Shown: positions 1 to 16,347 of the stretch, piece by piece
Position numbering within the stretch: the stretch's first letter is position 1
Layout: each line of letters opens with the position of its first letter
Source: Whitmania pigra
Taxonomy: Eukaryota > Annelida > Clitellata > Hirudinida > Haemopidae
Length of the DNA stretch: 64,000 nucleotides
Assembly (NCBI GenBank): GCA_021613335.1
Contig: JAJTWR010000275.1
Span: forward strand, 1,496,001-1,560,000
Direction: 5' to 3'
Position numbers and translations under genes: made by a program
The notes under the pieces: generated by a model
Told to the model about the DNA's origin: nothing
The model's database searches: none
The model's input: the letters and a program-made list of their open reading frames with translations, nothing else

Positions 1-3051
<3,051 letters not shown>

Positions 3052-3061
3052 TATATAAAAG
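3052..3061 (+). promoter_or_regulatory. TATA box of BPI gene A
   Basis: TATATAAAAG lies 56 nt upstream of the ATG of gene A. A TATA box in a comparable place is present upstream of all six BPI-like genes. Confidence 0.6.
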
Positions 3062-3116
3062 CGAAAGTCCGATCTGTCTTCGTGGTTGCAAACTCTCGAT
3101 TTTTTATCTTTTCAAA

Positions 3117-5784
3117 ATGCCGATGCTTGGAATGACTTGTGCCTGGATCTTTGTGTTCTGCTGGATGATGCCGGGGACTGGTAAACTTTAATCATATTTA
3201 ATTCATCATTAATTCGCTAAATTATTTCGAGCGCTTAAAATATGTTTTAAAGGTTACTCAATCAGCTAATCGTTTTTTTTTTTAAATTTTATTGATTGAG
3301 AATTAATTGAGCAGAGTCTAATCCGGGAATAAAGATGCTGATATCAGACACTGGTTTGAAATACGCTGCCAATCAAGTAGCCGACCTGTTGTCGAAAGAA
3401 ATCTTAAAGACCCACTTGACAGACATCAAGGGATCAGAACCTTTCAGCTATGGAATTCTTAATTATTCTTTTACAGACATTGAGGTTGGTAAATAAAACG
3501 ATGAATTAAAATAACTTTAAAGTTGATATGCCATATACTCATATACCAACGAAGCACCATTTTTGAAGCTTGTGCCCCTAATCCTAGCCCTAGTCAATAA
3601 TGAACTCTAGTCCTAATCATAACCAATGTCAGCCTAACTGAACTCCATTCAAAAGCCTGTGGATCTTTCACAGATCAACGGATACACAAGACCTGACATG
3701 GGTTTGCAAATCAATCCCTCTGGGAGCTTCTCCCTGTCCTTCAGCGAAGCCTCTGTTGCCGCCACGGCCATTGTCGTCTGCAAGAAGGCTGCCGGAGCGG
3801 TCAAGTTCCGGCACACCACTTCGGTCATCTTGTCAATTTACGGCGTGTCTGTCTTCGTCAATGCCAACATCGGGTTGAATGATTTTGGAGTGCCAGTCAT
3901 ACAGGCAAGTACCTGCTCATCATCTATGGGCTCCATCATTGCAAGCTTCCAAGGAGATGTCAACAGCCTCTACAACCCGATAGCAAGGTTTCCCAAGTTA
4001 TTGGAATACCTGGAACCTAATCAATTAGGGCTGTTAGGCTTACATTTACCTGGGTACTTAAGCCAATGCCTTTGGTAATAGTTATCTTGTACTCCTGAGC
4101 GTTATTTGATTTCAGATTTGCTGATAATCTAGAATACATCTGCCCTACTCGAATGTTTATTTATACGAAGTAAGTCTTCTTTGGCAGCATTCAATAAGCC
4201 CATTATCATCAACTTTCCAGAAGCAAGAAATTCAGACGAAATCTGCACACGGCTCTCGGTGGAATGATGTGTGGACTGGTGACGAGATCCATTAACTACA
4301 ACGGCCTCCTACGTGCCTTCAATGGACAGCCCACCCTCCACGACTCTGCCGCTTTGGACCTAAGGATGAGTTCCGGTCTGACCTTTGGATCAGACTTTAT
4401 CGAGAGTTCTCATAGGGGAAGAATGGTCGGTGACTGGGTACATGAAGAGGTTATTTTCAAAGATTTTATCTTACATTTGAATAATGTGTTAAGGATTAGT
4501 CATATAATTTTAATTAGTTATATAATTTTTAGTTATGTATTTATCACAACATTCACGCGTTATATAATCCTGTATTGCACATTTAACAGAATAATGGTAA
4601 CAGATTGGTCTCGATCCATAATTTGTATTAAATTCTTTTTAAATTTATTTGCTAAATAACAACGATAATAATAGTAATAATAAAAACAATAATAATATAT
4701 TATTTAATAAATAATTATTATAATATTCAGGCACCGACCATGTTCTTGTCGCCGGAGAGGATGCTGACCATAGGGATATCCGAGGCTACCCTCAACAGCG
4801 TGGCTAGGGTCCTTCATGATGATGGTTTCTTGACCACTGTCATACCTGGATCAGAGTTTAAAGTTAGAATGGTTGTTACAATTAAATATAAATTTTATTA
4901 ATTTGTAAATTGTAATTTATTAATAGGTAAACTAACACTTATTACTTAGTTTGTTAATAAAAAAAACTAGATGGATCTGTTGTTCTAAAATATAATCATC
5001 TTATGAAATTGAATATGCTTATTCTGAGTCATAAAATAAAAAAAATGTATTAATAACGCCTTTAAAACTTTCGCTTTTTATATCCTGAAAATTAAACGTA
5101 ATTTATGTCGGGAGGGGATTAACTAATGCGGAATTTCAGAAATCTTTGAAGAATAATAATAAACCATTACTAAAGCATCACTAAAGTTAATAATAAAAAA
5201 ATAACAATATATAATTATAATAATATATCATAATTATTAATAATAAATAATAATTATTATGATTGTCATTATGACATTAATAATGACAACCACATATTAA
5301 TCGCAACACGCTTACTCACCACCAGGATCTACTCCCCAAACTGAAAGACTTCTACCACGACAACGACGTCCAACTCATCATCTCCAGCAACTCAGCACCG
5401 GTCTTTTCCATCACTACAAAAGGAATTTTCTTGAAAATGGAAGTAGACGGCCGTCTGGTAGAATCGGACAAGAACTCCAGCGTCCTGGCCAGTCTTAAGA
5501 TGTCCGTGAATGCCCAGCTGAAACCGTTGCTATCCCACCACAATCTCACGGCTGCCGTGACTGCTTTTGTGCCGACGGTCAAGGAAGCGATACCGAACTC
5601 TGGCGGAGAATTCCTCAAGGACTTTGCCGTCAAGCTGAGCGAAGAGGTTCAGAACCAGGCCAACGGGCTCTTGAAGATTGGACTGCCTCTGCCGAAACTG
5701 AAGGGTATTCTGTACATCAACGACTATCACAAGCCTTACAACAGGTACATGTCGATCACCTGCGACGTCATCTATGTCCCCTGA
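3117..5784 (+). CDS. BPI/LBP-like secreted lipid-binding protein, gene A
   Basis: Six coding exons: 3117-3180, 3315-3484, 3674-3987, 4221-4449, 4731-4862, 5326-5784; 455 residues. The phases join and match the paralogs at 23.6-46.7 kb. Residues 1-21 are a signal peptide (MPMLGMTCAWIFVFCWMM). Exons 2-4 form the N-terminal BPI barrel, starting with GLKYAANQVADLL as in vertebrate BPI. Cysteines in STCSSS (exon 3) and MMCGLV (exon 4) match the BPI disulfide pair. Exon 6 is the C-terminal barrel and keeps IGLPLPKLKGI, the counterpart of GFPLP in BPI. The family binds lipopolysaccharide or other lipids outside the cell. This is the only plus-strand copy, stands apart from the others and is the most diverged with gene E (both have a 132-nt exon 5). 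The donors after exons 2-5 (GTTGGT, GTTTCC, GTTATT, GTTAGA) are weak; exon ends were set by comparison with paralogs. Confidence 0.85.
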
Positions 5785-7740
5785 GCCCTCGGGGAGTGCG
5801 GCTGATGTGAGTACGGATTCTGAGAGATTGTCTCCTCGCTTAAAAAACGTCATGACGATACGCTTATTAAAGTCACGCTGACTCAAAAGTTATTCACTGA
5901 TCTGACATTTGTCTGATCGGCCATGCTTCTTGTTACTGTTACAAGTTTATATAATCCACGCAATCGCTTCTATCGTTACCTCAAAGGCAAGAGCTTCAGC
6001 TATTTAGAAAAAATATATCCTACTTAAAAAAATAAAAATAAAAATAAAAATTCACAGCATCAACAAAGTGTTGGATTCTGTCAGTTGCTGTAGGATTTAT
6101 TTATAGTGATTCGTCAGTCATTCGTCATTCGGATGTTATGATTGTTACTCGATTATAATTATAAGGATAAATTAATTTATTGTTTGCAAATATAACATAA
6201 ATTTACATTTAAAAGAAGATTTAAACGCGAATTCCAAACCATCACATCTCGGTTTGCCCTTCAACTGTTCGCACTCGAGATTCAAAACCTTTTGATCCAG
6301 CATCAGAATGTGGAGCATCCCAAATATCGCGAAAGACAAAAAATTCCTTTCGATTCCGTTTAGGGAAAAACAAAAACATACTTTCGTTTCATGAGTCGAT
6401 TGTTTACAAGCGTTTTTGAAGCACCCAGATGTTGAGTACGGTTTTATTTTACAGTAAAAAATTTCCATTCGCTGCTGACGTAGATCTGCAGGGCACGCCC
6501 CATTTTTTGAAAAATTATGTTAGGCTTTTTCTACTGCATCGTCCTGCTGTAATTAATTATTATTTCATTAATTAATGTAATTAATTCATATAATTAGTTA
6601 TTACATTAGATAATATTATTATTTCATTAATTATTTTTTTTATTAATTAATGTAATTAATTCATATAATTAGTTATTACATTAGATAATATTATTATTTC
6701 ATTAATTATTATTTAATTAATTTATTATTATTAATTAATTTATTATTATTAATTTATTTATTTATTATTATTTAATTAATTTATTATTATTTAATTTATT
6801 ATTATTTAATTAATTATTATTTCATTAATTAATTATTACATTATAAAGAGATTTGTTTTGTCCAAAAGAGAGTCATTATTGAATTCGTTTTGGCGGGCCT
6901 ACCAGCATCAAAAAAATGGAAACAGTAGCTGTGATGCCAAGAGGCAAGAGAGAATTGTTTATCCTTGGTCCGGCAACCCTTTTACAGTACTCCAGCAACT
7001 TCCCCGCCTGAATTCATCACCATTATCATCAACCTAACTCCAAATAGACTGCATGGAATAAAAACGGAAACGAATAACAGAACCTTGGAGAGACCTCTTT
7101 CCCTCGAAACGTCTTTATCTTTCCTTTCCCAAGGTTTGTTTCCGCATTCTCAACATTTCGGCAAATCTAATCATAGGCTCCATCATCGTGCTCGAATTCC
7201 TCTCCTTGATCATCACAACCATCTCAATCCGGGTCAATGGGGGCAAAAACTATTTGCTACCCATACTTGTTTTATCTAAGAAAACTAATCATAATCATAA
7301 TCGCAGTGATTGACTTAAAATGGCATCGCATGGACAACGAATGATGGGAATTTGTAATATTAACCCAAGGATATAATCGAATTAACTTGGATACTTCGCT
7401 ACCACACCCCAGAAACGACCGATAGACAAAATCATTTGGAATGTGGCACTAATAACTTTCCTGGAGCTTCCGTAATGATTCTATTGCCATCCATTCCATC
7501 CCTTGGAATACAGGATTCAGGATTCAGGATCGGATAGCGGCAAAAACCATGCGTACCACGTCACAAGATCACACGGAGACAACAACAAATATTTTCGAAC
7601 TCATGCTCATCTAGCGAGACATTTATGACTCCTTTCATAGTTAAACAGCTTTTTATTTTTTATTTTTTATTTTTTATTTCTGATTTCAAGTCACTTTGCT
7701 TTAATCTCGACTCGTATTTCGATTCCTGTACAAATTGCTC
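5785..7740. other. intergenic, AT-rich
   Basis: Downstream of BPI gene A. A direct duplication occupies about 6549-6720. Short open frames at 6172-6468 (minus) and 6965-7279 (plus) show no recognisable motif. Nothing else is supported. Confidence 0.45.
6549..6720. repeat. direct duplication of about 85 bp, AT-rich
   Basis: The segment containing AATTCATATAATTAGTTATT is present twice, about 88 bp apart, with nearly identical flanks. It is followed by further TTATTATTAATT variants to about 6840. Confidence 0.7.
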
Positions 7741-7774
7741 CCTAGTTTTGCAGCGGGGGCTGTCCGTTTTGCAG

Positions 7775-7841
7775 TGACGTCACTCGTCACAGGGGGGAAG
7801 TGGGCATTGTTGCCCTACCCTGCGGGTGAGTGACGTCACGT
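7775..7841. promoter_or_regulatory. paired CRE palindromes with an E-box
   Basis: Two perfect TGACGTCA palindromes (7775-7782 and 7831-7838) lie 56 bp apart in an unusually GC-rich patch. The second overlaps CACGTG (7836-7841). These are consensus sites for CREB/ATF and bHLH factors, suggesting a promoter or enhancer. No coding exon can be tied to it; a candidate donor CAGGTAGG follows at about 7977, so a non-coding first exon is possible. Confidence 0.4.
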
Positions 7842-7952
7842 GTACGGATGTGTACCTCCTCTTCTAAAAAGTCTTCGTTCGAACTTGGACAACAAAAAGT
7901 ACCAACTGAAGGACAACGAAACGAAACACGACGAACTAAGAAATCGAATTTA

Positions 7953-7976
7953 AACGAACGAACGAACGAACGAACA
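7953..7976. repeat. (GAAC)n microsatellite
   Basis: About six perfect tetranucleotide units next to the CRE-bearing patch. Confidence 0.8.
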
Positions 7977-8426
7977 GGTAGGCATCTCCGCTATGGCTCG
8001 CGTGGTAGACTTGGCGCCAAGGAAAAACAAACGGACAAACTGATGGACATTAAGATGCAAATAAATAAAAAAGAAATAACAGATAAATAATAAATAATAA
8101 ATAAACATATAAATACTTCCAGCATGCCTCTTGAGCAAAGTGAACAAAAGGAAATAAACTAGACGAAGTGAAAATTGGAAGAAGAAATAAAAAAGAGAGG
8201 AAAAATTCATGAACGGAAAATACGAGCAAATCAACGACGACGAAAATCAAATCGCTAGGTTCAAAGTTCAACTCCCCTTAAAGCTCGACTCGCACGACAT
8301 TTGGCATTCGACAAGCCTCGTGCCAAAAGGTGAAAAGGTTACATAAAGTGGAAAAAGCAAAGCAAAAAAAAGATAGAATAGAAATAAAATATCACATGAC
8401 TGTGGACATGAATCAATCAGAAATCA

Positions 8427-8465
8427 AATGAACGAATGAACGAATGAACGAATGAACGAATGAAC
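8427..8465. repeat. (ATGAACGA)n microsatellite
   Basis: About five units of the octamer ATGAACGA. It resembles the GAAC run at 7953 and may have grown from related sequence. Confidence 0.75.
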
Positions 8466-8556
8466 CACTGGACGATTCATCTCGTTGCAGCTGGACTAGC
8501 GTCATGTCGGAAAGTGTCAAACGTGTAGCCGAACAAAATAAATATGAATATCAGTA

Positions 8557-8592
<36 letters not shown>
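8557..8592. repeat. (ATT)n microsatellite
   Basis: About twelve uninterrupted trinucleotide units between the 3' end of the OTUD7 gene and the CRE-bearing patch. Confidence 0.85.
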
Positions 8593-8865
8593 TACTATTG
8601 ATTATGACAATCGTAAGCATAAACAACAATTTTACGATCACTACTACTACCACTAATAATAATAATAATAAAAATAATAACATTAACATTGTTAGTAATA
8701 TAGGGCAGCTTTAGAATGGCAGTAAAGCTTTCTTTCTTTAGAAATAAATCTGGCCGATAAAACTTTACAACACCCTCCCCCCTGAAATGGACCTAGGGAG
8801 AAGTTTGAAACTCAAAGGAGCAAAGTCTCTAGCACGACACGAGACATTTCCGTCTTCCCTTCGAT

Positions 8866-11529
8866 TCAGCAGTTGCTCCTTTTCTTGTAGCACGAGGAGC
8901 AGTAGTGGTCGGTCAACCGAGACCCGTAGAAGGGGCAACCCTCGGTGGAGCACTTGCCGCACTTTGCACCGATCGACTTTTCCACTTCTTCCACGCTCGG
9001 AAGATTCTTGACCGAGAGTTGCACGTTAGAGTTGATCTTGTCTGTCGTGCCCTTAGCTGGATTTTCGAGCTTTCCGTCGAAGTCGATCTCGTTCCCCTGA
9101 AAATCTGCCTCGGTGGTCTCCGTAGCGACGAGCATCCTGTTGTCGACCTTGGTGTACTTTTCGAGGACGACGCGAGACGAGTCCGACCTGAAGTCATCTG
9201 AGACGGAAGACTTGAGAGTCGTCGAGGAAACGATGTTCTTGGAGATGGGAGTCTCCTTCGGCTCCGGGCCTGTTTTCGGACAGCCGGACTTGTTTGAATT
9301 GTTGAGTTTGTTGGTCCTCCCCTCCGATGGTTCTTCCATGCAGCCGGTGGCCGTGGCTGAATTGTTGACGTTGTTGTTGCCCTTGATTTTGGCCTCCTCG
9401 TTCTTCTGCTTCTCATAGCACTCAGTACAGAGGTAGCTCGTGTCAGAGGTGGCCCTTCCGTTGCAACCCAAGTTGATGCACTGAACGGGGGACGTCTGAA
9501 CCTTTACCGTCATGGGGGCGTACGGGTGAGCGGAAGCTTGCTTGACGTTGTTCAAGGGCTGCTGAGGGCCACGATGGAAGAACTCGAAGGGTTTTTCGGG
9601 GGGATGGTGGTGGGGTAGCGGGTGGACTTGCATTCTTTCCAGTTCTCTCTTCCTGGTAATGAGGAATCTCTCTGATGCTTGTTCCAGGTAGTTCCTGATG
9701 ATCTCAGTCTGGTAGCCTTGTCGCTTGTAGAGCAGTTTGGCACAGGGAATTCTGGATTTCTTTTCCAGCGACTCGACGATGAAAGCCACCACGTTGCTAG
9801 GCTCGGGCGAGCTGGCCGGGCTTTCGGCTTTGATGTTCTTGTACGCTAGCACCGGCTTCTCCTTGATCCCGAGGTCGGGGCATTTGACGGGGGTGTGCTT
9901 CACCGAATTCTTGACGTTGAAGGACCTCTTAAAGTTTGCACTCACTGATTTGGCTATTTTCCTCAGCCTTCCCAGGCCCTTGTTTTTCTCTCGTTTTGAT
10001 TTTTCCTCGCCAAAGAGGTCGTTGCTTATCAAGTGGTCCACGTTGCTCTTGGGCGACGGTTCCAAACTCGACTGACAATTCATGGCCTCGCTTTCCGAAT
10101 TCCCCTTTGCCGAAGTTTCCGAAACCCTCCTAGAATCGGGGTTCTCCACGGACCCCCCTGCCACCGAGCCCGTCCCGGTGCCGTCCGGATTCTCGGAACC
10201 ATTGTTGTCGTGGATGGGAACAGACTCTCCGCTGTCGAGACTGGAGAATGAATTGGCGAGAGGAGAAACGGACACCACTTCGATGTCGAGGTACTTCTTC
10301 AGGGCTGCCACTTTCTCCGAGAGCGAAACCTCGTCGCTCCCGTTGTTGTCGCAGTCGTTGCTCAGTTCGTCTGTGGTTTCTTCGTTCGTTGCATCCGATT
10401 CTGGCCGAACAGGTTTCTGTTTCTCCTCGTTCCAGTTGTAACCCGGGCCAGGGTCCCTGACGAAGTGCACCGGGAGAAGGTCGAGGTTGAAATCGACAAG
10501 CGGAACGGATCCTTCAACACGTCAACAAATCGTGCCGTTATTACTAAAAATTTCGACAAGCTTTTTTGCTTGAAACTTTGAAAGTTCCAGTTTATAGTTT
10601 TATTTAAAACGTAATCGCTTTACATAGAACACCTGAGAAAAACAAGCTTTAATTTGAATAAATCATACATGAACAATTGCCATTCAAAGTCGTCTGCAAA
10701 AAACCCACCCACCTGGAAATGCTCGATTTCCATCCGAACCTCGACCAATGGCGAGTGTCGTTTGGAAACTGTCCTCAGTTGGAACGAGGGCAGAGAAATG
10801 GGCAGCGTCGTAAGTCAAGAGTATGGGGAACCTATGACATAGGGTTGGGGGATGCTCCAGGGGCAGGTAGACACCCCCAAAGGTTATAGGGGCTAGGGCC
10901 TCCCCACCTGAATCCCTGAGTATTGTGTCAGCAGTGATGATGATTGGTCTTTGAAGGAGGTGAGCCAAAACGAATATGTGGAGTTCCTCGAGACTCTCGT
11001 ACTGGATTTCCTGCTGGTCATAGGGGGGATTGTGGGAACCGTTCATGGTTAGGTCGTGGTGGTGAGAGGACGGTGGTGGGTTCAAGCCATGGGTTGGTTC
11101 ACTGAAGAAAATCGAATAACTTAAAAATGTGATAATGACGATGATTATAATAAAGAATTTATATGCGGAAATATCCAGGTTATAGATCAGCTGCATTAAT
11201 CAACTTTTGAAAAATTCTGCAGAAAAAATTATCCAACGAATAATCAAGAGACCAATAATAGCTTGACTTATGACATACAAAATATTACCAACAACATTAC
11301 GTAGTCCTACGTTTCCTATAAAATCCTACATTTACATATTAACGCCTTATGCTAGGCGATGTATGTGGTGCTGCATAAATTAAGTACAAGTACATTAACA
11401 TAATCCGACAGCAATAAAACAATTCAACCACGACATTTCTCCTCACGCAAATTCGAATAAACGAAGCATCGCGAAGACACGAGGTGCCTCTGAAGCTACG
11501 CACATGGCGCTTTATAAATTAATTAATTA

Positions 11530-11599
<70 letters not shown>

Positions 11600-14500
11600 C
11601 GTAATACGAGTCCAACACGATGACCTTACACGTTGCAAGAAGATAGCCTCGGCTGAGGAGAGGCCAGCTTGACCAAACTGTTCCATTCTTCCAGCCATTC
11701 CTGGTCGCTGTAGACCAGCTCGGACTTGTGGAAAAAAAAGAGATCAGGTTTTTTAATTGGACACATCAGACGTGCGCTTAGAAATTAATTCAATTAAATT
11801 AGCTAATTAATGCGGTTGTAACATGTAGGAAAATAAAAGGTTTATGTTGTTAAACAATTAAAAGAATATAAGAGAAATTTACAAACAGTTGGATGCCTCG
11901 ATTTTCATCGTTAATTAATTAATGATAACATTAATTTAATTAAATTTTTAACTTAATTTTTTTGTAATCACCTAACAACTTCATTAATTATCAGTACTGG
12001 AAGAAATAATTACAAAACAGCTAAATCCGTACCTGCTTGTTGATTTGCATCTGGTGCCATTTCCACCTCCGGAAGAAAGCGTCGTGATGGATCCCTCCGA
12101 GCATCATTTCGAACAACCTTTTTCTCAGGTCGAGGTCCGTGTCCTGATGCCCCCAGAGGGCTGCAGGGAGTCAATCGACCAGCCAATCAGTTAGTCAAAT
12201 AATCAATCAATCAAGCAGGCAACTGACCAATCAATCAGTAGTTTAATTATTCAAAGTAGCTCTTAAATGGCTTGTTGTTTGGTTATGTAATAGTCTATAA
12301 TAGTTTGCTCTATATCTACGTCTGATGGAAAATTATTTATATATTAATAAAAAAATACATTCAAGCCTCAATTCGTTAGTTAATTTAATTTGATCATTAC
12401 ATTTAAATGCAATACTGTAATGTAAAGTGTAAAACGTAAAATAAATGTAAATGTAAAAAATACATTTAAGTAAATAAATTAAAATCATTACAACATAATA
12501 GCATGTTACCGTAACTTATTAATTAATTAATTAATGCTCGTTAGTCAAACCTAAAGAGGCAGCATGTAGGAGACAGTTTCCATCTCCCGTCGTCACGAGC
12601 GGAAACAGGGGTTGGCATCCGAGGTCCGACCACCAGTTGAGACGGCCTGGAAAAATCAATTGATTGAATCCGTCGTCTCGCCGTCGAGGTTGAAATTGCG
12701 ACACGATTGATGATTCCGTTTCACCGTCATGACGGTGAGGGAAGCATCATTTCAAGAATGATCGCGACGAGACGAGAAGGCATCGATTCGCATTATCAAT
12801 TCATGATGCATTGTTTGTGCTTGTGATTCTGAACGTTAATTCATAACTGACAGATATTGTCTTGCATTATTTACTACCACCATTGGAATTAAGGCATTAA
12901 AAATTGAATTCAAAATAAGAATTCAAAGTGCTTATTTTCCTTTAGCTTCCACAGCCGCTCGATCAATTAGATCCAACAGCTTCACCACAAAATAAGAATT
13001 GAAAGCACCTCTGTCCACTAAGGGTGGTCCCAGACATCCGACGTCCGTGCCAACTCTTTGCTAGCACGGGAGACGGCCATCTCTAAATTCAAGCAAGTTC
13101 TTGGTGTGAATGCAAGAATTTCAAGCAAATACCTCTTTGTTTAATTATTGGATCGACAGGCTAAGGAAGTGTAAATAACTCTGATTGCTCAAAAGATCAC
13201 CTGTACGAGGATCTCGTTCGGGCGCAAACAATTTGATTGCAACCGCATAGAGTTAAAGACATTTCCTGACGAATTGCATGCATTGTTGCATGGATGCAAT
13301 TATTAATAATTAATAATTGCTAACCGAGACCCTGAACATAAATGTTTACTTATACATTAAAAAAAAAATTAAAATCAACACGAATCGTAAACGTGCTGTA
13401 GAGCAGACAACGACTTAAAATGCATAAATAACGTTCGCTCAATCATACGATATCACTTGAATAAATAAGTTGATCAACAAATTAATCGCAGGAAATAAAT
13501 TAATTCCTTTTTAAATTCATTATAATTAAATAAATTCACTTGATTTCATATTAATTTTAATTATATAAATTCATTTCTTTTTTGATTTATTATTAAATGA
13601 CATCAGCAGCCTCTTTGAGAGGTAGCAAAGTGCGAGAGCTTAATTTATGAGATCTGATCAAAAGCTGTCAAATAATAACTGTTCCTGTCACGTTAATCGT
13701 TCTTGTCATAGTACAGCCGAAGTCTTGTCGTTAATTAACATCAATTAAATGAATTAACGTCAGTTAACCACAATTCGTTTAACGCAAGGTCAAGGTTATT
13801 TCGGTTTCAATTGACCTATTACACCTCCTCAGATGCCATACTTTTAGTGTTGTCATTATTGCTATTATCATTGTTTCTTTTGTTGTTATTATTATTATTA
13901 TTATTATTATCAGCATTATTTTTTATTATTATTATTATTATATCATTAGTTTCATTATTGTTATTTTAGTATTTTTTATTGTTGTTATACATTGGTGCCT
14001 ATAATAATAAATTTTATCTAAAGGCTGAAGTAAACATCAGTCTAAAATGAGTCAGAAAATCGTTGCACGTTTGAAAATCGTTTGGCTAATCAACGGAATC
14101 ATTGTTGTAGTTCTTGTTGTCATCAACAACTAGTCATGATGCGTTATTGATATTATTATTATTATTGATAATAATAATTGTTGTTCTTAATGTTATTATT
14201 ATCATTGTCATCATCATCATTTAAACATAATATTATAACAAGTTACATCTGTAGTAGATTACATATATGACTTATTTCTGCCAATTTTAAATTTAAATTT
14301 AAGTTTAAGTTCCTTAAACCCATGGAATCTCAAAGGAAAAAAAATAACATAAAAAATAAACCACTCAAACAAGTCACTGAAAAAAAAACATCCTAATTCA
14401 ATTAAACAGCCAAACTTTTAACAACCAGAATCCACTACACTCACACTATCCTGACTTACCCATACCATCCCGACCTGACCGTTACCCAGCCTCGGCTAAG

Positions 14501-15962
14501 AGGGTCGATTTAACCCTACCTTACAATCTCAAGAGCCTAACCAGCTTTCATGAGCAAGTCAAGTGTTGACGTTTCGATGAGGTCCTTGTCGAGAAAGTTC
14601 CTGAAGTCGTCCGGGTAAGAGGAAAAGTCGGGGAGAATAAAGGTCGAGTCCGAGGAGTCGTCCGACGGAGGGTTCCTGGACTCCTGGGCTGATTCGGACG
14701 GCCGGGTTTGGACCTCGGAGGGCCTCTGTTTCTTACTGCTCGAGGTGTTGTCTGTAGGTGATTAGTAGTATGCAGGTTAACGTATAGTAAATTTATATTG
14801 TATATAAGTAATGTGTATATGTAATATTCATATTAATTTCCTCGGGCAGGAACGCCATGTTAATGGTGGATTATCGGTTAAGAATTGCCTCCACGTCCTA
14901 TTCGGATAAATAAGGCACTCAAAAAATCGTCTAAATAAAAATATGTGTAGGAGCATTATCTGTATTATAATTATTAGCGCAGAGTTTATACTAGATTTGT
15001 ACTTGTATACAACCAATCTTTTGAGTGCTCGTGTATCGGAATAATATGCAAAGGCACTTGTTAATTGCCAGGTTGAGAGCTCGACGCATTACGACTTGTG
15101 CCATTACTGCCATGAATACATGCTTATCCGATAAATCTGGGCATATGTTTTGTTTGGAAATATAAATATTAGAGATATAATGGCACTACTAATAATTACA
15201 ATGTTACTGTCAGGATATAATTATAATTATAATGTGGCTGTTGTCAGAGTAATACATCACATGGAGAAAACTTGAGAGAAATTATAAATTGAGTTAATGA
15301 CAAGTAATTGGTTGCACTGAAAAGCATCAAATTGCTAAAATCCCTGTACATTATGTATATATCATTGCTACTCTAGTCATTACTGTAAGTACATTATTAA
15401 GCATTAAGTACAACATTAACGGCCACCAAGGTGATTACCATTGCGCTGGGAAAGAGTCAATGATTCGGAGCTGTTTCTGTAAAAGTCTTGCGTGGCTGGT
15501 TTTATTTTGTTCATCGACCGAAAGTCGTGAGTCAAGTGCCTCGAGGTCGTGCTCGACTGAATGTCCGTGCAGTTCTGCTTCGAGTTGCTGTTCTTCTTTG
15601 GCATCACAGATACTTCGTTCATGAGCTTGTAAACGTTCACCGCACAATCGACATTCCACTGGTTTTCTGGTTTCGCAAAAGTAAATAAAAACTACTAAGT
15701 TCCTTATTGCTTATAATTGATTTAATGCTAATTACAACTGCTTAGGATTATCTTTTCATTCCACTGACATTTTTGAAGAAAATTTGTTTAGTGAAGTTAT
15801 GCAGCTCAGACGAAAATTAAGTGAAACTTGTTGACTAAAAGCAACTATTGCTAACGTAACAGGCAGAGAAAAATCACCACCTTTTAGTAATTCCTGTGCT
15901 ACTTTATGAGATGAACCAGTCCTACTTATGAACTGGGATATCTTGCTCGATGTAGTTGACAT
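8866..15962 (-). CDS. OTUD7: OTU deubiquitinase with A20 zinc fingers, OTUD7 (Cezanne) family
   Basis: Eight exons: 15962-15881, 15666-15427, 14751-14542, 12646-12551, 12160-12033, 11724-11630, 11101-10713, 10511-8866; 961 residues (human OTUD7A and B are about 930 and 840). Exons 1-2 form a UBA-like helix bundle (ISQFISRTG... [10 protein letters not shown]). Exons 3-7 form the OTU domain with catalytic [12 protein letters not shown] (Cys about 202) and [11 protein letters not shown] (His about 385); [11 protein letters not shown] is typical of Cezanne. The last exon is basic and low-complexity, with two A20 fingers (C-x4-C-x11-C-x2-C) near residues 757-780 and 930-955. Human OTUD7 proteins usually carry one A20 finger, so the second is notable. 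OTUD7B cleaves K11-linked ubiquitin in NF-kB and cell-cycle control. The start is the first in-frame ATG; extension would need GTG. The gene is head-to-head with the NUDT8-like gene. Confidence 0.92.
11529..11600. repeat. (ATT)n microsatellite after a SINE-like tail, OTUD7 intron
   Basis: Follows CGCACATGGCGCTTTATAAATTAATT at 11498-11527, the same 3' motif as other SINE copies in this window. It sits just 3' of the exon at 11630-11724, inside the downstream intron. Confidence 0.75.
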
Positions 15963-16347
15963 TGCTGAGGATTGCAAATCAGGCAACCTTTGCAGCACTT
16001 TCGAGAGGCGAAAACATTTTTTAATGCTTCAAGAAATTCCTCATCGGTTTAACTATGACCACAGCGGCGATGCGTAGAAGTCAACAGCACACATATATTG
16101 TTTACAAAAACAACAGCAGAAAAAAACCGCGTTGCCGGCTTTCATCAATCCCTAAAGCCCAGTTTTAATGACGTTTTGATGAATCAAAATTAACTGCTAC
16201 CATTTCAAATCTCATTAATTTTTTAGAGACTCAAATCCGTTCGTCTAAATTCCATTGGTCACCAAAGATCGAAAGTTTGAGACTAACGTGAAACATGTGC
16301 GACCATCATCCTTACTAACAAGAGAAGAGACGACTATTGTTTTCGTG
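15963..16347. promoter_or_regulatory. shared intergenic promoter region of OTUD7 and the NUDT8-like gene
   Basis: The two start codons point away from each other and are separated by 385 bp. No TATA box stands out. A shared bidirectional promoter is an inference from the distance. Confidence 0.45.

Noticed and set aside
8905..10460. Plus-strand open frames opposite the last exon of OTUD7, and a minus-strand alternative frame
   Set aside because: Shadows of a long GC-richer exon; the minus-strand frame with two A20 fingers is the real one.
15963..15998. Upstream extension of OTUD7 to 15998
   Set aside because: The extension would need a GTG start; the in-frame ATG at 15962 is the better choice.
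16255..16347. Earlier ATG at 16255 for the NUDT8-like gene
   Set aside because: In frame and possible, but the ATG at 16348 begins a typical mitochondrial presequence; the longer form has no family support.
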